From contig JBPOIK010000140.1 in NCBI GenBank assembly GCA_052034525.1, forward strand, positions 1 through 28,775: DNA of 28,775 nucleotides, in the 5' to 3' direction. Shown here in pieces: positions 1-7,535 of this stretch. How positions within the stretch are numbered: the first letter of the stretch is position 1; every line of letters begins with the position of its first letter. This DNA comes from JAFGJQ01 sp052034525 (lineage in GTDB: Bacteria; Planctomycetota; Phycisphaerae; UBA1845). The notes under the pieces are model-generated. The model was not told the DNA's origin, did not search any database, and was given only the letters and a program-made list of their open reading frames with translations. The translations under genes and the position numbers were made by a program.

Positions 1-1
1 G

Positions 2-946
2 AGCTGCGCCCGGCTGATCAACGCCAAGCCGGATGAAGTCACGTTCATCAAGAACACCAGCGAGGGCCTCAGCATGGTTGCCAACGGCCTGAACTGGCGG
101 AACGGGGACAACGTCGTCAGTACCAGCGTGGAGTTTCCGGCCAACGTATACCCCTGGCAGGCCCTGGCGGCCCGCGGCGTGGAGCTCCGAACAGCCGCGG
201 AGGAGCAGGGCCGCATCCCGTTGGAAAACCTGATCGCTCTGATCGACAACCGGACTCGCGTGGTCACGATTTCCTCCGTCCAGTTTGCCAGCGGGTTCCG
301 GACGGACCTGGCGGCCCTGGGCGATCATTGCAAGCAGAAGGGCGTTTTCCTGTGTGTGGATGCGATTCAGTCGCTCGGCGTGCTCCCGCTGGACGTCGAG
401 GCCATGCATATCGACTTTCTGTCCGCCGATGCGCACAAGTGGCTTTGCGGTCCGGAAGGCATCGGCGTTTTCTACGTTCGTAAGGAGCTGCAGGGCTTCC
501 TGCGTCCGACGAGCATCGGCTGGGCCTCCATGAAGAACATGCTGGATTTCAGCCGCTACCAGTTCGAGTTTCATGACGACGCGCGGCGGTATGACAGCGG
601 GGCCTACAACCTGGCGGGCGTGTTCGGCTTGGGGGCCGCCGTGGACCTGCTTCTGGAAATCGGCCTGTCCAATGTTGAAAAACGGGTCCTGTTTCTGACG
701 GATCGTTTGGCGGCCGGACTGCGGGACAAGGGATACCGTGTGGTCAGCTCGCGAGAGCGGGCGGAAGCCAGCGCCATCGTTTCGTTCATTTCGCCTGTGC
801 ACAATCACGACGACATCCAGCGACACCTGGAGGGGGAGCACCGGATCGTCATCGCCACGCGGGCCGGCCGATTACGGTCCAGCCCGCACTTCTACAACAC
901 GCCGAAAGAGATCGATCAGCTCATCGACGTGCTGCCGGCGCATTAG
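2..946 (+). CDS. Class V aminotransferase / cysteine desulfurase-like protein (5' partial)
   Basis: The reading frame is already open at base 2, so the N-terminus lies outside the window; 314 residues are visible. The fragment has the class V PLP-enzyme pattern: an early NTSEGLS segment (cofactor phosphate side), a VDAIQSLG segment with the Asp that contacts the pyridine nitrogen, and DAHKWLCGPEGIG, whose Lys (codon 437-439) should form the PLP Schiff base. Members include cysteine desulfurases, selenocysteine lyases, isopenicillin N epimerase-like and kynureninase-like enzymes. I see no clear desulfurase active-site Cys loop, so the substrate is open. The gene ends in TAG at 944-946, overlapping the stop of the convergent epimerase gene. 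Family assignment is firm; the exact reaction is unknown. Confidence 0.88.
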   Translation, partial: SCARLINAKPDEVTFIKNTSEGLSMVANGLNWRNGDNVVSTSVEFPANVYPWQALAARGVELRTAAEEQGRIPLENLIALIDNRTRVVTISSVQFASGFRTDLAALGDHCKQKGVFLCVDAIQSLGVLPLDVEAMHIDFLSADAHKWLCGPEGIGVFYVRKELQGFLRPTSIGWASMKNMLDFSRYQFEFHDDARRYDSGAYNLAGVFGLGAAVDLLLEIGLSNVEKRVLFLTDRLAAGLRDKGYRVVSSRERAEASAIVSFISPVHNHDDIQRHLEGEHRIVIATRAGRLRSSPHFYNTPKEIDQLIDVLPAH

Positions 947-1845
947 ACCGCGGCGGCCACAAGAGCACGAACGGTGTCTTCCAGAAGCGGCAGGCCCCCG
1001 AACGTCATGCCCAACGCCCGGAGTCTCCGCGTATCGATCTGGTGCCGGGGCCCCTTGGCACGATCCTCAATCACGCTGGCGCTGCCGGTGATGGCGCGGG
1101 CGATCGTGGCCACCTGCTGTTCCGACACGTACATGTCGTAACAGTTGTACGCCTGCCCGGCGATGCGGTCGGGGTCCGCCAGCAGAAGGATCTCGACGGC
1201 CCGGGCGACGTCGCGGGCATGGACTTCCTTGCCCCCGCGAGCCGTGTCGATTCGCTCTCCACGCATCACCTGTCGAACCAGTTCAAACCACCGGCTGGCG
1301 GAGGCGGGACGCGCCAGCCCGTAAATCCCCGTCGGACGCAGCGAACAGATCGGATACCGCTGGCCGAAGCCGTAGCTGTGAACGAATTTCTCGATGGCGG
1401 CCTTGTGAGCGCCGTAGTGGCTGGTGGGCCAGAGGGGATGCGCCTCATCCAGCGGTCGATCCTCCAGGATGAGCTCATGAACCGCGCAGGTCGCGATGAA
1501 AATGAACCGGGCCACTCCGGCCCGTCGGGCGGCCTCGATCAGACGGATCGTGCCGACCACGTTGACCTGCACGAAGTCAACCGGATCGCCTTCCGCTCCG
1601 CGAAAACCCGCGCCGGGCCGGTGGAGGGCGGCGTGTACCAAGGCCTGTGAGCCCCGGGCCAGTTCCTCCGCGCTGGACGGATCGTCCAGATGCCCGGGAA
1701 TCCATTCAACGGCATCGGTGTTCTCAAAACCGCCCCGATCTGCTCCTGGCCGAAACCAGCAACGACACGAATGCCCGCGCGCCGTCAAATGGTTCACAAT
1801 ATGCCGTCCAAGAAAACCCGTGGCGCCTGTGATGGCGATGCGCAT
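943..1845 (-). CDS. NAD-dependent epimerase/dehydratase (extended SDR)
   Basis: This 300-residue cytoplasmic protein is an extended short-chain dehydrogenase/reductase, the family that epimerises or dehydrates nucleotide sugars and related compounds. The N-terminus has the Rossmann motif GATGFLG (about residues 7-13). The catalytic Tyr and Lys are in HYGAHK. A LRPTGIYG segment follows, as is usual in the family. The start was set at ATG 1845 because a strong Shine-Dalgarno (AAGGAGGA) lies just upstream and the Rossmann strand begins at residue 1; the frame stays open further upstream, but that part has no family-like sequence. The Ser of the classic Ser-Tyr-Lys triad is not obvious: the segment reads ATCAVHEL, so Thr may take that role. 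Substrate unknown. Confidence 0.9.
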   Translation of the reverse strand: MRIAITGATGFLGRHIVNHLTARGHSCRCWFRPGADRGGFENTDAVEWIPGHLDDPSSAEELARGSQALVHAALHRPGAGFRGAEGDPVDFVQVNVVGTIRLIEAARRAGVARFIFIATCAVHELILEDRPLDEAHPLWPTSHYGAHKAAIEKFVHSYGFGQRYPICSLRPTGIYGLARPASASRWFELVRQVMRGERIDTARGGKEVHARDVARAVEILLLADPDRIAGQAYNCYDMYVSEQQVATIARAITGSASVIEDRAKGPRHQIDTRRLRALGMTFGGLPLLEDTVRALVAAAV

Positions 1846-1911
1846 CTTCTTCCTCCTTGGCCCGCGTCGGCTCCGGTCCTCCGAATCGGTTCCAGCCGTT
1901 ACGAACCTGCG

Positions 1912-1941
1912 TTTCGCGTTCCACACGCCGGTGGCTATACT
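1912..1941 (+). promoter_or_regulatory. Possible sigma70-like promoter for the M50 protease gene
   Basis: TTTCGC (1912-1917) and TATACT (1936-1941) are separated by 18 bp. The -10 box is good and the -35 box poor. The implied leader of the downstream gene would be about 100 nt. The 204-bp gap between the divergent epimerase and protease genes shows no other strong signal. Confidence 0.25.
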
Positions 1942-2049
1942 GCCCGTCCCGGGGATCAACGATTGTAGGCACCAGGGCGGCTGGACACGATCAGGGCGCG
2001 AGGGTCCGGCTCTTGTCGACGCTCCTAACCTCCTCAGCGAAAGAATGTT

Positions 2050-3351
2050 ATGATCTGGCATGATGGGCAAGGACAGCAGTGGATCATCGAGGCGATGCCC
2101 GACGGGGTGGAGCTGCGCTCCGGGCAGCAGGTACGTCGGGTGCGCCGCGAAGATTGGGACCGCGACATTCACATTCAGGACACCGCGCAGGGCGTCGTAA
2201 TCCGGTTCTACGGGCCCGATTGGGAATTGGGATTCCTGCTGAGTGCGGCCCGGGCGGCGCCTCTGCTGGAGCATCTCCAGCTCCGGGCGGCCGACTCCGG
2301 TACGCCGCCCTCGCAGGTACCGCGCAGGCGGACCCTCGAAGGGCCGATGTGGCCGCAGATGATGCCGTTGCCCGTCTGGTCGGTGATCCTGGGGTCGCTG
2401 GCCTTCCTCCCCGGGCTCGGATGGGCTTGCGGGGCCGCGTCACTGGTGATGGCGATCCACTTTCTGCGACGGGCCCGGCGAACGCGTGCGCTGTCGCACG
2501 CGCGGACGATGGCCGGCGTGGGCGCGGCTTGGACTTTGGCCGGACTGGCCGTATCCGCTCTGGGCGTCTATTGCGCGCATCGCTTGAGCGCGACCGGGTA
2601 TTCCGGCGCTCTCATTCAAGGCGAATGGGAATACAGCTACGCGGCGTGCGCGGTAGCCGTCGTCTTGGTGCTCCTCTCGTTGTCCGTTCATGAATGCGGC
2701 CATGCGATCACGGCCTGGTGGTGTGGCGACGATTACGCCCGTTCTCGAGGGCGCGTGACGCTCAACCCCTTGGCCCACGTGGATCTGTTCGGGACGATCC
2801 TGCTCCCGATTCTGTTGACCGGTGTCGGCGCTCCGGCCTTCGGATACGCCAAACCCGTGCCCGTGCAACTGGGATCGGTTCCGCGATACCGCCGGGCCCA
2901 CATACTTATCTCGCTGGCCGGTCCCGGCTCGAACCTTCTGCTGGCGGCCGCCGCTGCGATGGGATACCTGCTTCTGGGCTGTCTTCTGATGCTGTGGGCG
3001 CCAAAGGGGAGTGTGGTCAACTTCTCGACCTGGATTCCGCAGGTCTTCATCACGCAGACGCCCGCGGGGCCGTTCCTGGAGGCCCTGGCGATGGTGCTGA
3101 AGCTGACGATCATGATCAACCTGTTCCTGGCGGTCTTCAATTTCGTTCCGATTCCGCCGCTCGACGGATCGTGGATCCTGGAGCATCTCTTTCCGGAAAG
3201 CATCGGCCGTCTGATCGCGGCGATCCGGCCCTTCGGCGTTATCCTGTTTCTGGCAGCCTTCTTCGGTAACGCCTTCCGTTTCGTGTTTGACCCGGCGATA
3301 GACCTGCTGGCTCACTTCTATGTGCTGGTGTACCGGTGTACCGGTCTATGA
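2050..3351 (+). CDS. Site-2 protease-family (M50) membrane zinc metalloprotease
   Basis: This 433-residue membrane protein has the S2P/M50 signature. HECGH (residues 214-218) supplies two zinc-binding His and the catalytic Glu. FNFVPIPPLDG (363-373) supplies the third zinc ligand, Asp372. A GPGSN turn (291-295) lies between them, as usual. Hydrophobic segments lie near 105-140, 155-175, 195-220, 245-265, 283-315, 340-367 and 392-430. The first ~100 residues are soluble and of no recognised fold. Relatives cleave membrane-bound proteins inside the bilayer, often anti-sigma factors, but no such partner is adjacent. The upstream ribosome site is weak, so the ATG at 2050 is likely but not certain. 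Confidence 0.88.
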   Translation: MIWHDGQGQQWIIEAMPDGVELRSGQQVRRVRREDWDRDIHIQDTAQGVVIRFYGPDWELGFLLSAARAAPLLEHLQLRAADSGTPPSQVPRRRTLEGPMWPQMMPLPVWSVILGSLAFLPGLGWACGAASLVMAIHFLRRARRTRALSHARTMAGVGAAWTLAGLAVSALGVYCAHRLSATGYSGALIQGEWEYSYAACAVAVVLVLLSLSVHECGHAITAWWCGDDYARSRGRVTLNPLAHVDLFGTILLPILLTGVGAPAFGYAKPVPVQLGSVPRYRRAHILISLAGPGSNLLLAAAAAMGYLLLGCLLMLWAPKGSVVNFSTWIPQVFITQTPAGPFLEALAMVLKLTIMINLFLAVFNFVPIPPLDGSWILEHLFPESIGRLIAAIRPFGVILFLAAFFGNAFRFVFDPAIDLLAHFYVLVYRCTGL

Positions 3352-3368
3352 ATAAGACAGCGCCAGGC

Positions 3369-3439
3369 AGACGCCGGACGGGCCGCGCGCCCGCCGCGTG
3401 AGTCCGCATTCTCATCGCAGAAACGCAGCGCCGGCGTCT
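3369..3439. repeat. 9-bp inverted repeat in a convergent intergenic gap
   Basis: AGACGCCGG (3369-3377) and CCGGCGTCT (3431-3439) are perfect inverted copies separated by 53 bp. They lie in the 118-bp gap between the ends of the protease gene and the GH94 gene. They could pair in RNA read from either side and so act as a shared 3' structure. There is no T-run, so it is not a classical intrinsic terminator. Confidence 0.4.
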
Positions 3440-3469
3440 AAGAACGTCTCGCCGCGGGCTCTGACCGGC

Positions 3470-6127
3470 TCAGGAGGGATCCAGGATTTCGATATGGTTC
3501 TCCGTGTCGGCGCGCAGCGCTCCGTACGGGATGTGGATCGCGGATGCTCCCGTCCGCGGGTCCACAGATGCCCGCGCGGGGGCGCCGTTGAGTCTGAATC
3601 GTCTCTCGGGCGTGTCACTCCGGGAGATGTCAATTCGCACACGACGTTCCTGGGCACGCGCCGTCAGACGCAGAGACTGGAACGGCGACCAGGAGGCCGG
3701 GGCCACGCACAAGGCGTCCAGCCCGGGCTGGAATCCGAACACGTAACGGATCAGAACCTTCAGCAGCACGTTGGAACTGCCGGTTTGCCAGTCGTTCATG
3801 TTCTGCCCTGTCAGGTTGAGGCTGGGGTTGTACACGTACGAGTTGGGCATGACGAAGGGGGAGTGACTCAACTCTTCGTGTCCTGGCGTGAACGGGAGAG
3901 TCTTGATCAATTGCTGCCACGCGCGGCGGGGCTCGCCCATCCGAAACAGGGCGCCGACGCCGAACAGTGTGGCATGGACGTAGGTGGCTCCGTTCTCCGC
4001 GGTACCGATCGGCAGTTTGGGAATTCGCCCCACGCCCGGAGCGTCCGGGGCGAACCCGGGTTCGAACGTTTTGAGGCCGAACGGGGAGTCGAGCCGATCC
4101 AGGGCGCTCAGGATGTCGTCGCGCAAGTCCGGCTGGCGGTCCAGAAGTCCGCACAGAACCCAGAAGGCGTTGGAGGTCAGGCCGTCACGAGCCTGGCCGT
4201 CACTGTCACAGAAGCTCCCCACGTCGTACTGCCGGCGGTCGCCCCAGCCGTGGACGATTCGTCGCTGCGTCCCCTGCCGGACCACCGCGTGTCGCAGGAG
4301 TCCGTTCTCAAGCTCCGATCGCAGGTTCACCAGTGCCTGCTGGCGGCCAGGGTGCCGGCCTTCGCAGTGGCGATTGAGAAGCGCGAGCAACTCTCCGGCC
4401 GCCTGATAAAGCTGCAGGCTGGCCATCACGCTGACGCCGGTGCCGAACTCCCGTGTGGGATCCTGCGTGGTGCCCAGGCCGTCCAGGGCGTCGTTCCAGT
4501 CCCCATAGAGGGCCCGCAGCAGGCCGGTCTGCGGGTCCCGGTTGCGGTCCAAGTAGTCCATGATGCGCAGGAGGTGATCCAGCGCGGTATCCCGATCCGT
4601 CGCCGGGACCATCCGACTCCGATCGGTCGGGTCTATCCGATGATACCCGAGCTCCTCCTCCAGTATGCCCGTGTCACCCGTGAGGCACACATAGGCGTAC
4701 ACGGTCGAGATAACCCACAACCCCTGGTCAACGAACTCGCGCAGGTCGGCCGCGCCCGGAACGCCGTTGTGGGGCAGGGAGTACTGGCGGGGACAACGCC
4801 CGTCAATCAGCACGTACTCCAGGGCCTCCAGCATTTTTCGGCGTGCTCCGTCCGGCTGATCGAACATGTGTCCCTCGACCGCCTGAAAGACATCACGAAT
4901 GCCGATGAGGGAGTTGGGCGAAGGCTGCATGTATCCCTTGACCTCGGCGCAGACCCGCACCTGTGTCCGCAGATACGGCAGAAAGTGGTTGAACACGTCC
5001 GCGTCGAGATTGCCGTCTGTGGCCCCCCAGACGCGCATCTCCAGATCATGGCGATCTTGTCCGAGGTGCTCTCGCAGCGCGGTCAGGGCGGAGTCCACCT
5101 GCTCGGCGGTCACCGGCCGCTCGAGCTCTTGCGCGAGCACCGCGTCGTTTTCGGGAAGCGAGAGAACGTAATCGAATCGGGCCGCATCGCCCGGATCCAG
5201 CCGGAATCGGATCAGATCCGCCGCGATGGCCGCGTCATTGAAAACGGTTGTGCGGACCTGCCGCGGAAGCCGGCCGAGGCAAAGGCACCTGGCTCCGGCC
5301 AGGTCGATCCGCGGCTCGCCCATGTACGCCAGCCGCGACGTGGTCACCTCTGCCTCGAACTCGGATGCCGCCTGGCGTCCGGCAATCGTGATCGCTCGTC
5401 GGATCAACGCATGGTTCGTGATCGAGCGGAAACGGCTCACGTCCTCATTGACGGAGACGACGAAGGGGGGCAGCGCCGCGTTGTCGGTGGCTTTGGCCAC
5501 CTCCACCTTTTTGAACCACGGATCTTCGCTTGTCTCCGCGAATTGGTGCCGGCAGAAAGGATTCACATAGGCGGAGGTGAAGAACTCTCGATGAGAGCCG
5601 GACGTGTTCTCCACGTGCAGCGAAAAAGCGACGTGGACGTGTTCGGGGCGAATCTGGGTTACGAACACCCGAACCACCGCCCGCAACTCGGCGGTGTCCG
5701 CCATGAAGTACGCGGCGTCCGGTCCCAGAATGGAACAGCGGGTGACTGAAGGCTCGCTTCGGCCAATGTACGGGACCGGAAGCAGGGAAATCGGCGTATA
5801 CGTGTCACCCGATACGTCCCGCATGCCGGCGAAGAACCCGATGGCCGGCTCCTGCCCGGCATGAAAGGGCAGCAGAACAAAGTACGCCCCGTTGTTGGCG
5901 TGCATCCGCCCAGAGGCGTACACCCAGAAGTTGAAGCCGTGCCGACCGTAAGGGTACCGGCTGTCTCCCCGGTCACGTGGACGGCAAAGTACCCGACCGT
6001 CATCGAGAAAACACGCGTTGCCCGGCAGAAGCCGGGCGGCGCCCGGGCCTTCTTCCTGGGACGCGCGGTCGATCTGGCGGCGCAACGCCTGAATATCCCA
6101 AAAAAAACCACCGTGACGGCCACTCAC
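3470..6127 (-). CDS. GH94-like glycoside phosphorylase (cellobiose phosphorylase family)
   Basis: This 885-residue protein has no signal peptide, so it is probably cytoplasmic. The layout is that of GH94: an N-terminal beta-sandwich (about 40-330), a linker helix region, an (alpha/alpha)6 barrel (about 380-800) and a C-terminal beta cap. Barrel motifs include GIRDVFQ (409-415), GDWND (542-546, the Asp-rich motif that carries the family's general acid) and a late WQTGSSN segment. GH94 enzymes split beta-linked disaccharides with phosphate, giving sugar-1-phosphate and a free sugar. Length is a little above that of typical cellobiose phosphorylases. The acceptor specificity (cellobiose, chitobiose, laminaribiose, cellobionate or other) cannot be told. 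The GTG start at 6127 is supported by GGAGG seven bases upstream. It is divergent from the ROK regulator gene, which suggests joint sugar-responsive control. Confidence 0.85.
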   Translation of the reverse strand: MSGRHGGFFWDIQALRRQIDRASQEEGPGAARLLPGNACFLDDGRVLCRPRDRGDSRYPYGRHGFNFWVYASGRMHANNGAYFVLLPFHAGQEPAIGFFAGMRDVSGDTYTPISLLPVPYIGRSEPSVTRCSILGPDAAYFMADTAELRAVVRVFVTQIRPEHVHVAFSLHVENTSGSHREFFTSAYVNPFCRHQFAETSEDPWFKKVEVAKATDNAALPPFVVSVNEDVSRFRSITNHALIRRAITIAGRQAASEFEAEVTTSRLAYMGEPRIDLAGARCLCLGRLPRQVRTTVFNDAAIAADLIRFRLDPGDAARFDYVLSLPENDAVLAQELERPVTAEQVDSALTALREHLGQDRHDLEMRVWGATDGNLDADVFNHFLPYLRTQVRVCAEVKGYMQPSPNSLIGIRDVFQAVEGHMFDQPDGARRKMLEALEYVLIDGRCPRQYSLPHNGVPGAADLREFVDQGLWVISTVYAYVCLTGDTGILEEELGYHRIDPTDRSRMVPATDRDTALDHLLRIMDYLDRNRDPQTGLLRALYGDWNDALDGLGTTQDPTREFGTGVSVMASLQLYQAAGELLALLNRHCEGRHPGRQQALVNLRSELENGLLRHAVVRQGTQRRIVHGWGDRRQYDVGSFCDSDGQARDGLTSNAFWVLCGLLDRQPDLRDDILSALDRLDSPFGLKTFEPGFAPDAPGVGRIPKLPIGTAENGATYVHATLFGVGALFRMGEPRRAWQQLIKTLPFTPGHEELSHSPFVMPNSYVYNPSLNLTGQNMNDWQTGSSNVLLKVLIRYVFGFQPGLDALCVAPASWSPFQSLRLTARAQERRVRIDISRSDTPERRFRLNGAPARASVDPRTGASAIHIPYGALRADTENHIEILDPS

Positions 6128-6254
6128 TCCAGAACCTCCGCTATGAGTGATGCGCGGCTTCGCAGCACTCGACCTTCCAGATTAGCCTCAAGGTATGGCT
6201 TTGGCCAATAGGCAACACGTGGCATGAGCTCAGGGATGCTGCCGCTAGGGGATA

Positions 6255-6312
6255 TAACATTCGTAATAACAGTAGATTAGCAATGTTAAGAAACTTTATT
6301 AGGAAAACTAAT
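6255..6312. promoter_or_regulatory. AT-rich divergent control region with candidate ROK operators
   Basis: This is a sharp AT-rich island in GC-rich DNA between two divergent genes. TAACATT (6255-6261) and AATGTTA (6282-6288) are a perfect 7-bp inverted pair. ATTAG-GAAAA-CTAAT (6298-6312) is a second inverted repeat. ATTAG also recurs at 6276-6280, 22 bp (about two helical turns) from the copy at 6298. NagC/Mlc-type ROK repressors bind AT-rich inverted repeats, so these are candidate operators for the neighbouring regulator. This is inference from position and symmetry. Confidence 0.5.
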
Positions 6313-6319
6313 TTTCGTG

Positions 6320-6348
6320 TTGAGTTCCTTAGGCTACTTAATTAAGAT
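6320..6348 (+). promoter_or_regulatory. Candidate promoter of the ROK-led gene run
   Basis: TTGAGT (6320-6325) and TAAGAT (6343-6348) are separated by exactly 17 bp, a good sigma70-like match. The -10 box ends 7 nt before ATG 6356, so transcription would begin at or next to the start codon and give a leaderless message. The two inverted repeats lie just upstream. Confidence 0.5.
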
Positions 6349-6355
6349 ATGTGGC

Positions 6356-7489
6356 ATGTCAGCACCAGTCACCGGAAAACCGCAGCTCAACCGGGTCGTG
6401 AATCGAACGCTCATCCTCGACCGGATTCGGTGCGAGGGTGAAATTTCACGTGCCGAACTGGCCAAGACGACCGCCATCCGGCCGCCTACGGTGTCAGCGG
6501 TGATTCGGGATCTGATTGCGGAGGGGTTGGTCGAGGAACGGGGCAATGGGGAGTCGAAGGGGGGGCGGGCGCCCCGGATGGTGGCTCTGGTTCGCAGGCA
6601 GCCGCGTGCGATCGGTTTTGAGGTGACCGAGACGACCATCCGGGCGGGGGTGTGCGATTTGCACGGCGAACTGGTCGCCAGGGCGAAATCATCCTTCGCG
6701 CCCGCTTCACCGGAGGAAACGGTCCAACGCCTGTACGAGATGGGGGAAGGGCTGCTGAGCTCGGTGGGGCTCCAATGGTCGGCCCTGTACGGTGTCGGCG
6801 TAGGGGTACAGGGGCACATGGACATGGCCAACGGCATCGTGCGGTGGAGCCACCCGTTTGGCTGGCACGATGTTCCGCTTCGGCGGATGTGCGAATCGCG
6901 GTGGGGCGCGGCGACCGACGTGATGAACGACTGCGCGGCGGGCAGCATGGCGGCGCACTTCTTCGAGGTGGGTCGGGAGGTTCGTAACCTCGTCTACCTG
7001 TGCGTGCGGTTCGCGGATGCGTCGCACGGCGTTGTCGGGCTGGGCAGCGGCATCATTGTAAACGGCGAACCCTACCACGGCGAGTTCGGCGCGGCGGGGG
7101 AGATCACGTCACCGGTGGCTCATCCGCTGACGTATGCCGTGGATGAGGCGGGTCGACCGTATGCCGACCCGACGGCCCTGGCGGAGGCCGTGGGGGCGGG
7201 GGCACGCTCGGCGTTGCGTGCCATGGACCGGCTGAGTGAGGAGATGGCTTCGCTGGTCGTTCACGCGGTGAATCTTCTGGAGCCGGGGATTCTGGTGATT
7301 GGAGCGGACATCGCGGAGCTGGAGCATGCGATGCTCTCGCGTGTCAACGCCGTTCTGCGTGAGCACAGCTTGCGGTACGAGGCGGGGCAGACCCGGGTCA
7401 TTGCCTCGCCCCTGGGCGAGTTCGGAATCGTGCGTGGTGCTGTCGTACCCACGCTTCAGCGGATATTCAGTCTGCCTCGGTGGACCTGA
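6356..7489 (+). CDS. ROK-family transcriptional regulator
   Basis: This 377-residue protein has an N-terminal winged helix (helix-turn-helix about residues 31-57: ISRAELAKTTAIRPPTVSAV) and a ROK sugar-binding domain (about 85-370). The domain keeps a GVGVGVQG segment, the ND pair (191-192) of the sugar/ATP site, and a GLGSGIIVNG loop. Two usual features are missing. The phosphate-loop start (normally DIGGT) reads GFEVTE, and the Cys-rich zinc site after the GEFGAAGE segment has no Cys. It is therefore probably a repressor without sugar-kinase activity. ATG 6356 is preferred over an in-frame GTG at 6317 because the promoter spans the earlier start. Position between the phosphorylase and the secreted glycan genes suggests it senses their sugar product. 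Confidence 0.88.
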   Translation: MSAPVTGKPQLNRVVNRTLILDRIRCEGEISRAELAKTTAIRPPTVSAVIRDLIAEGLVEERGNGESKGGRAPRMVALVRRQPRAIGFEVTETTIRAGVCDLHGELVARAKSSFAPASPEETVQRLYEMGEGLLSSVGLQWSALYGVGVGVQGHMDMANGIVRWSHPFGWHDVPLRRMCESRWGAATDVMNDCAAGSMAAHFFEVGREVRNLVYLCVRFADASHGVVGLGSGIIVNGEPYHGEFGAAGEITSPVAHPLTYAVDEAGRPYADPTALAEAVGAGARSALRAMDRLSEEMASLVVHAVNLLEPGILVIGADIAELEHAMLSRVNAVLREHSLRYEAGQTRVIASPLGEFGIVRGAVVPTLQRIFSLPRWT

Positions 7490-7535
7490 GGCGGGCCGCA
7501 TGGGCGTGTTTCGGAGTAAGAGAAGGAGCGGACCG

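Noticed and set aside
1846..2274. An in-frame N-terminal extension of the epimerase
   Set aside because: The Rossmann strand begins at ATG 1845, which has a strong Shine-Dalgarno. The extension has no family-like sequence and runs into the divergent protease gene.
3349..3378. TGA stops of window genes as possible selenocysteine codons, prompted by the presence of selA and selB
   Set aside because: Continuing past the TGA stops gives no family-like sequence, and no SECIS-like hairpin was evident. All genes have normal lengths as called.
3398..5749. A 783-codon open frame on the plus strand, antisense to the GH94 gene
   Set aside because: The protein has no domain-like segments and mirrors the GC-rich codon bias of the real gene. 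The minus-strand frame has clear GH94 motifs and a ribosome site.
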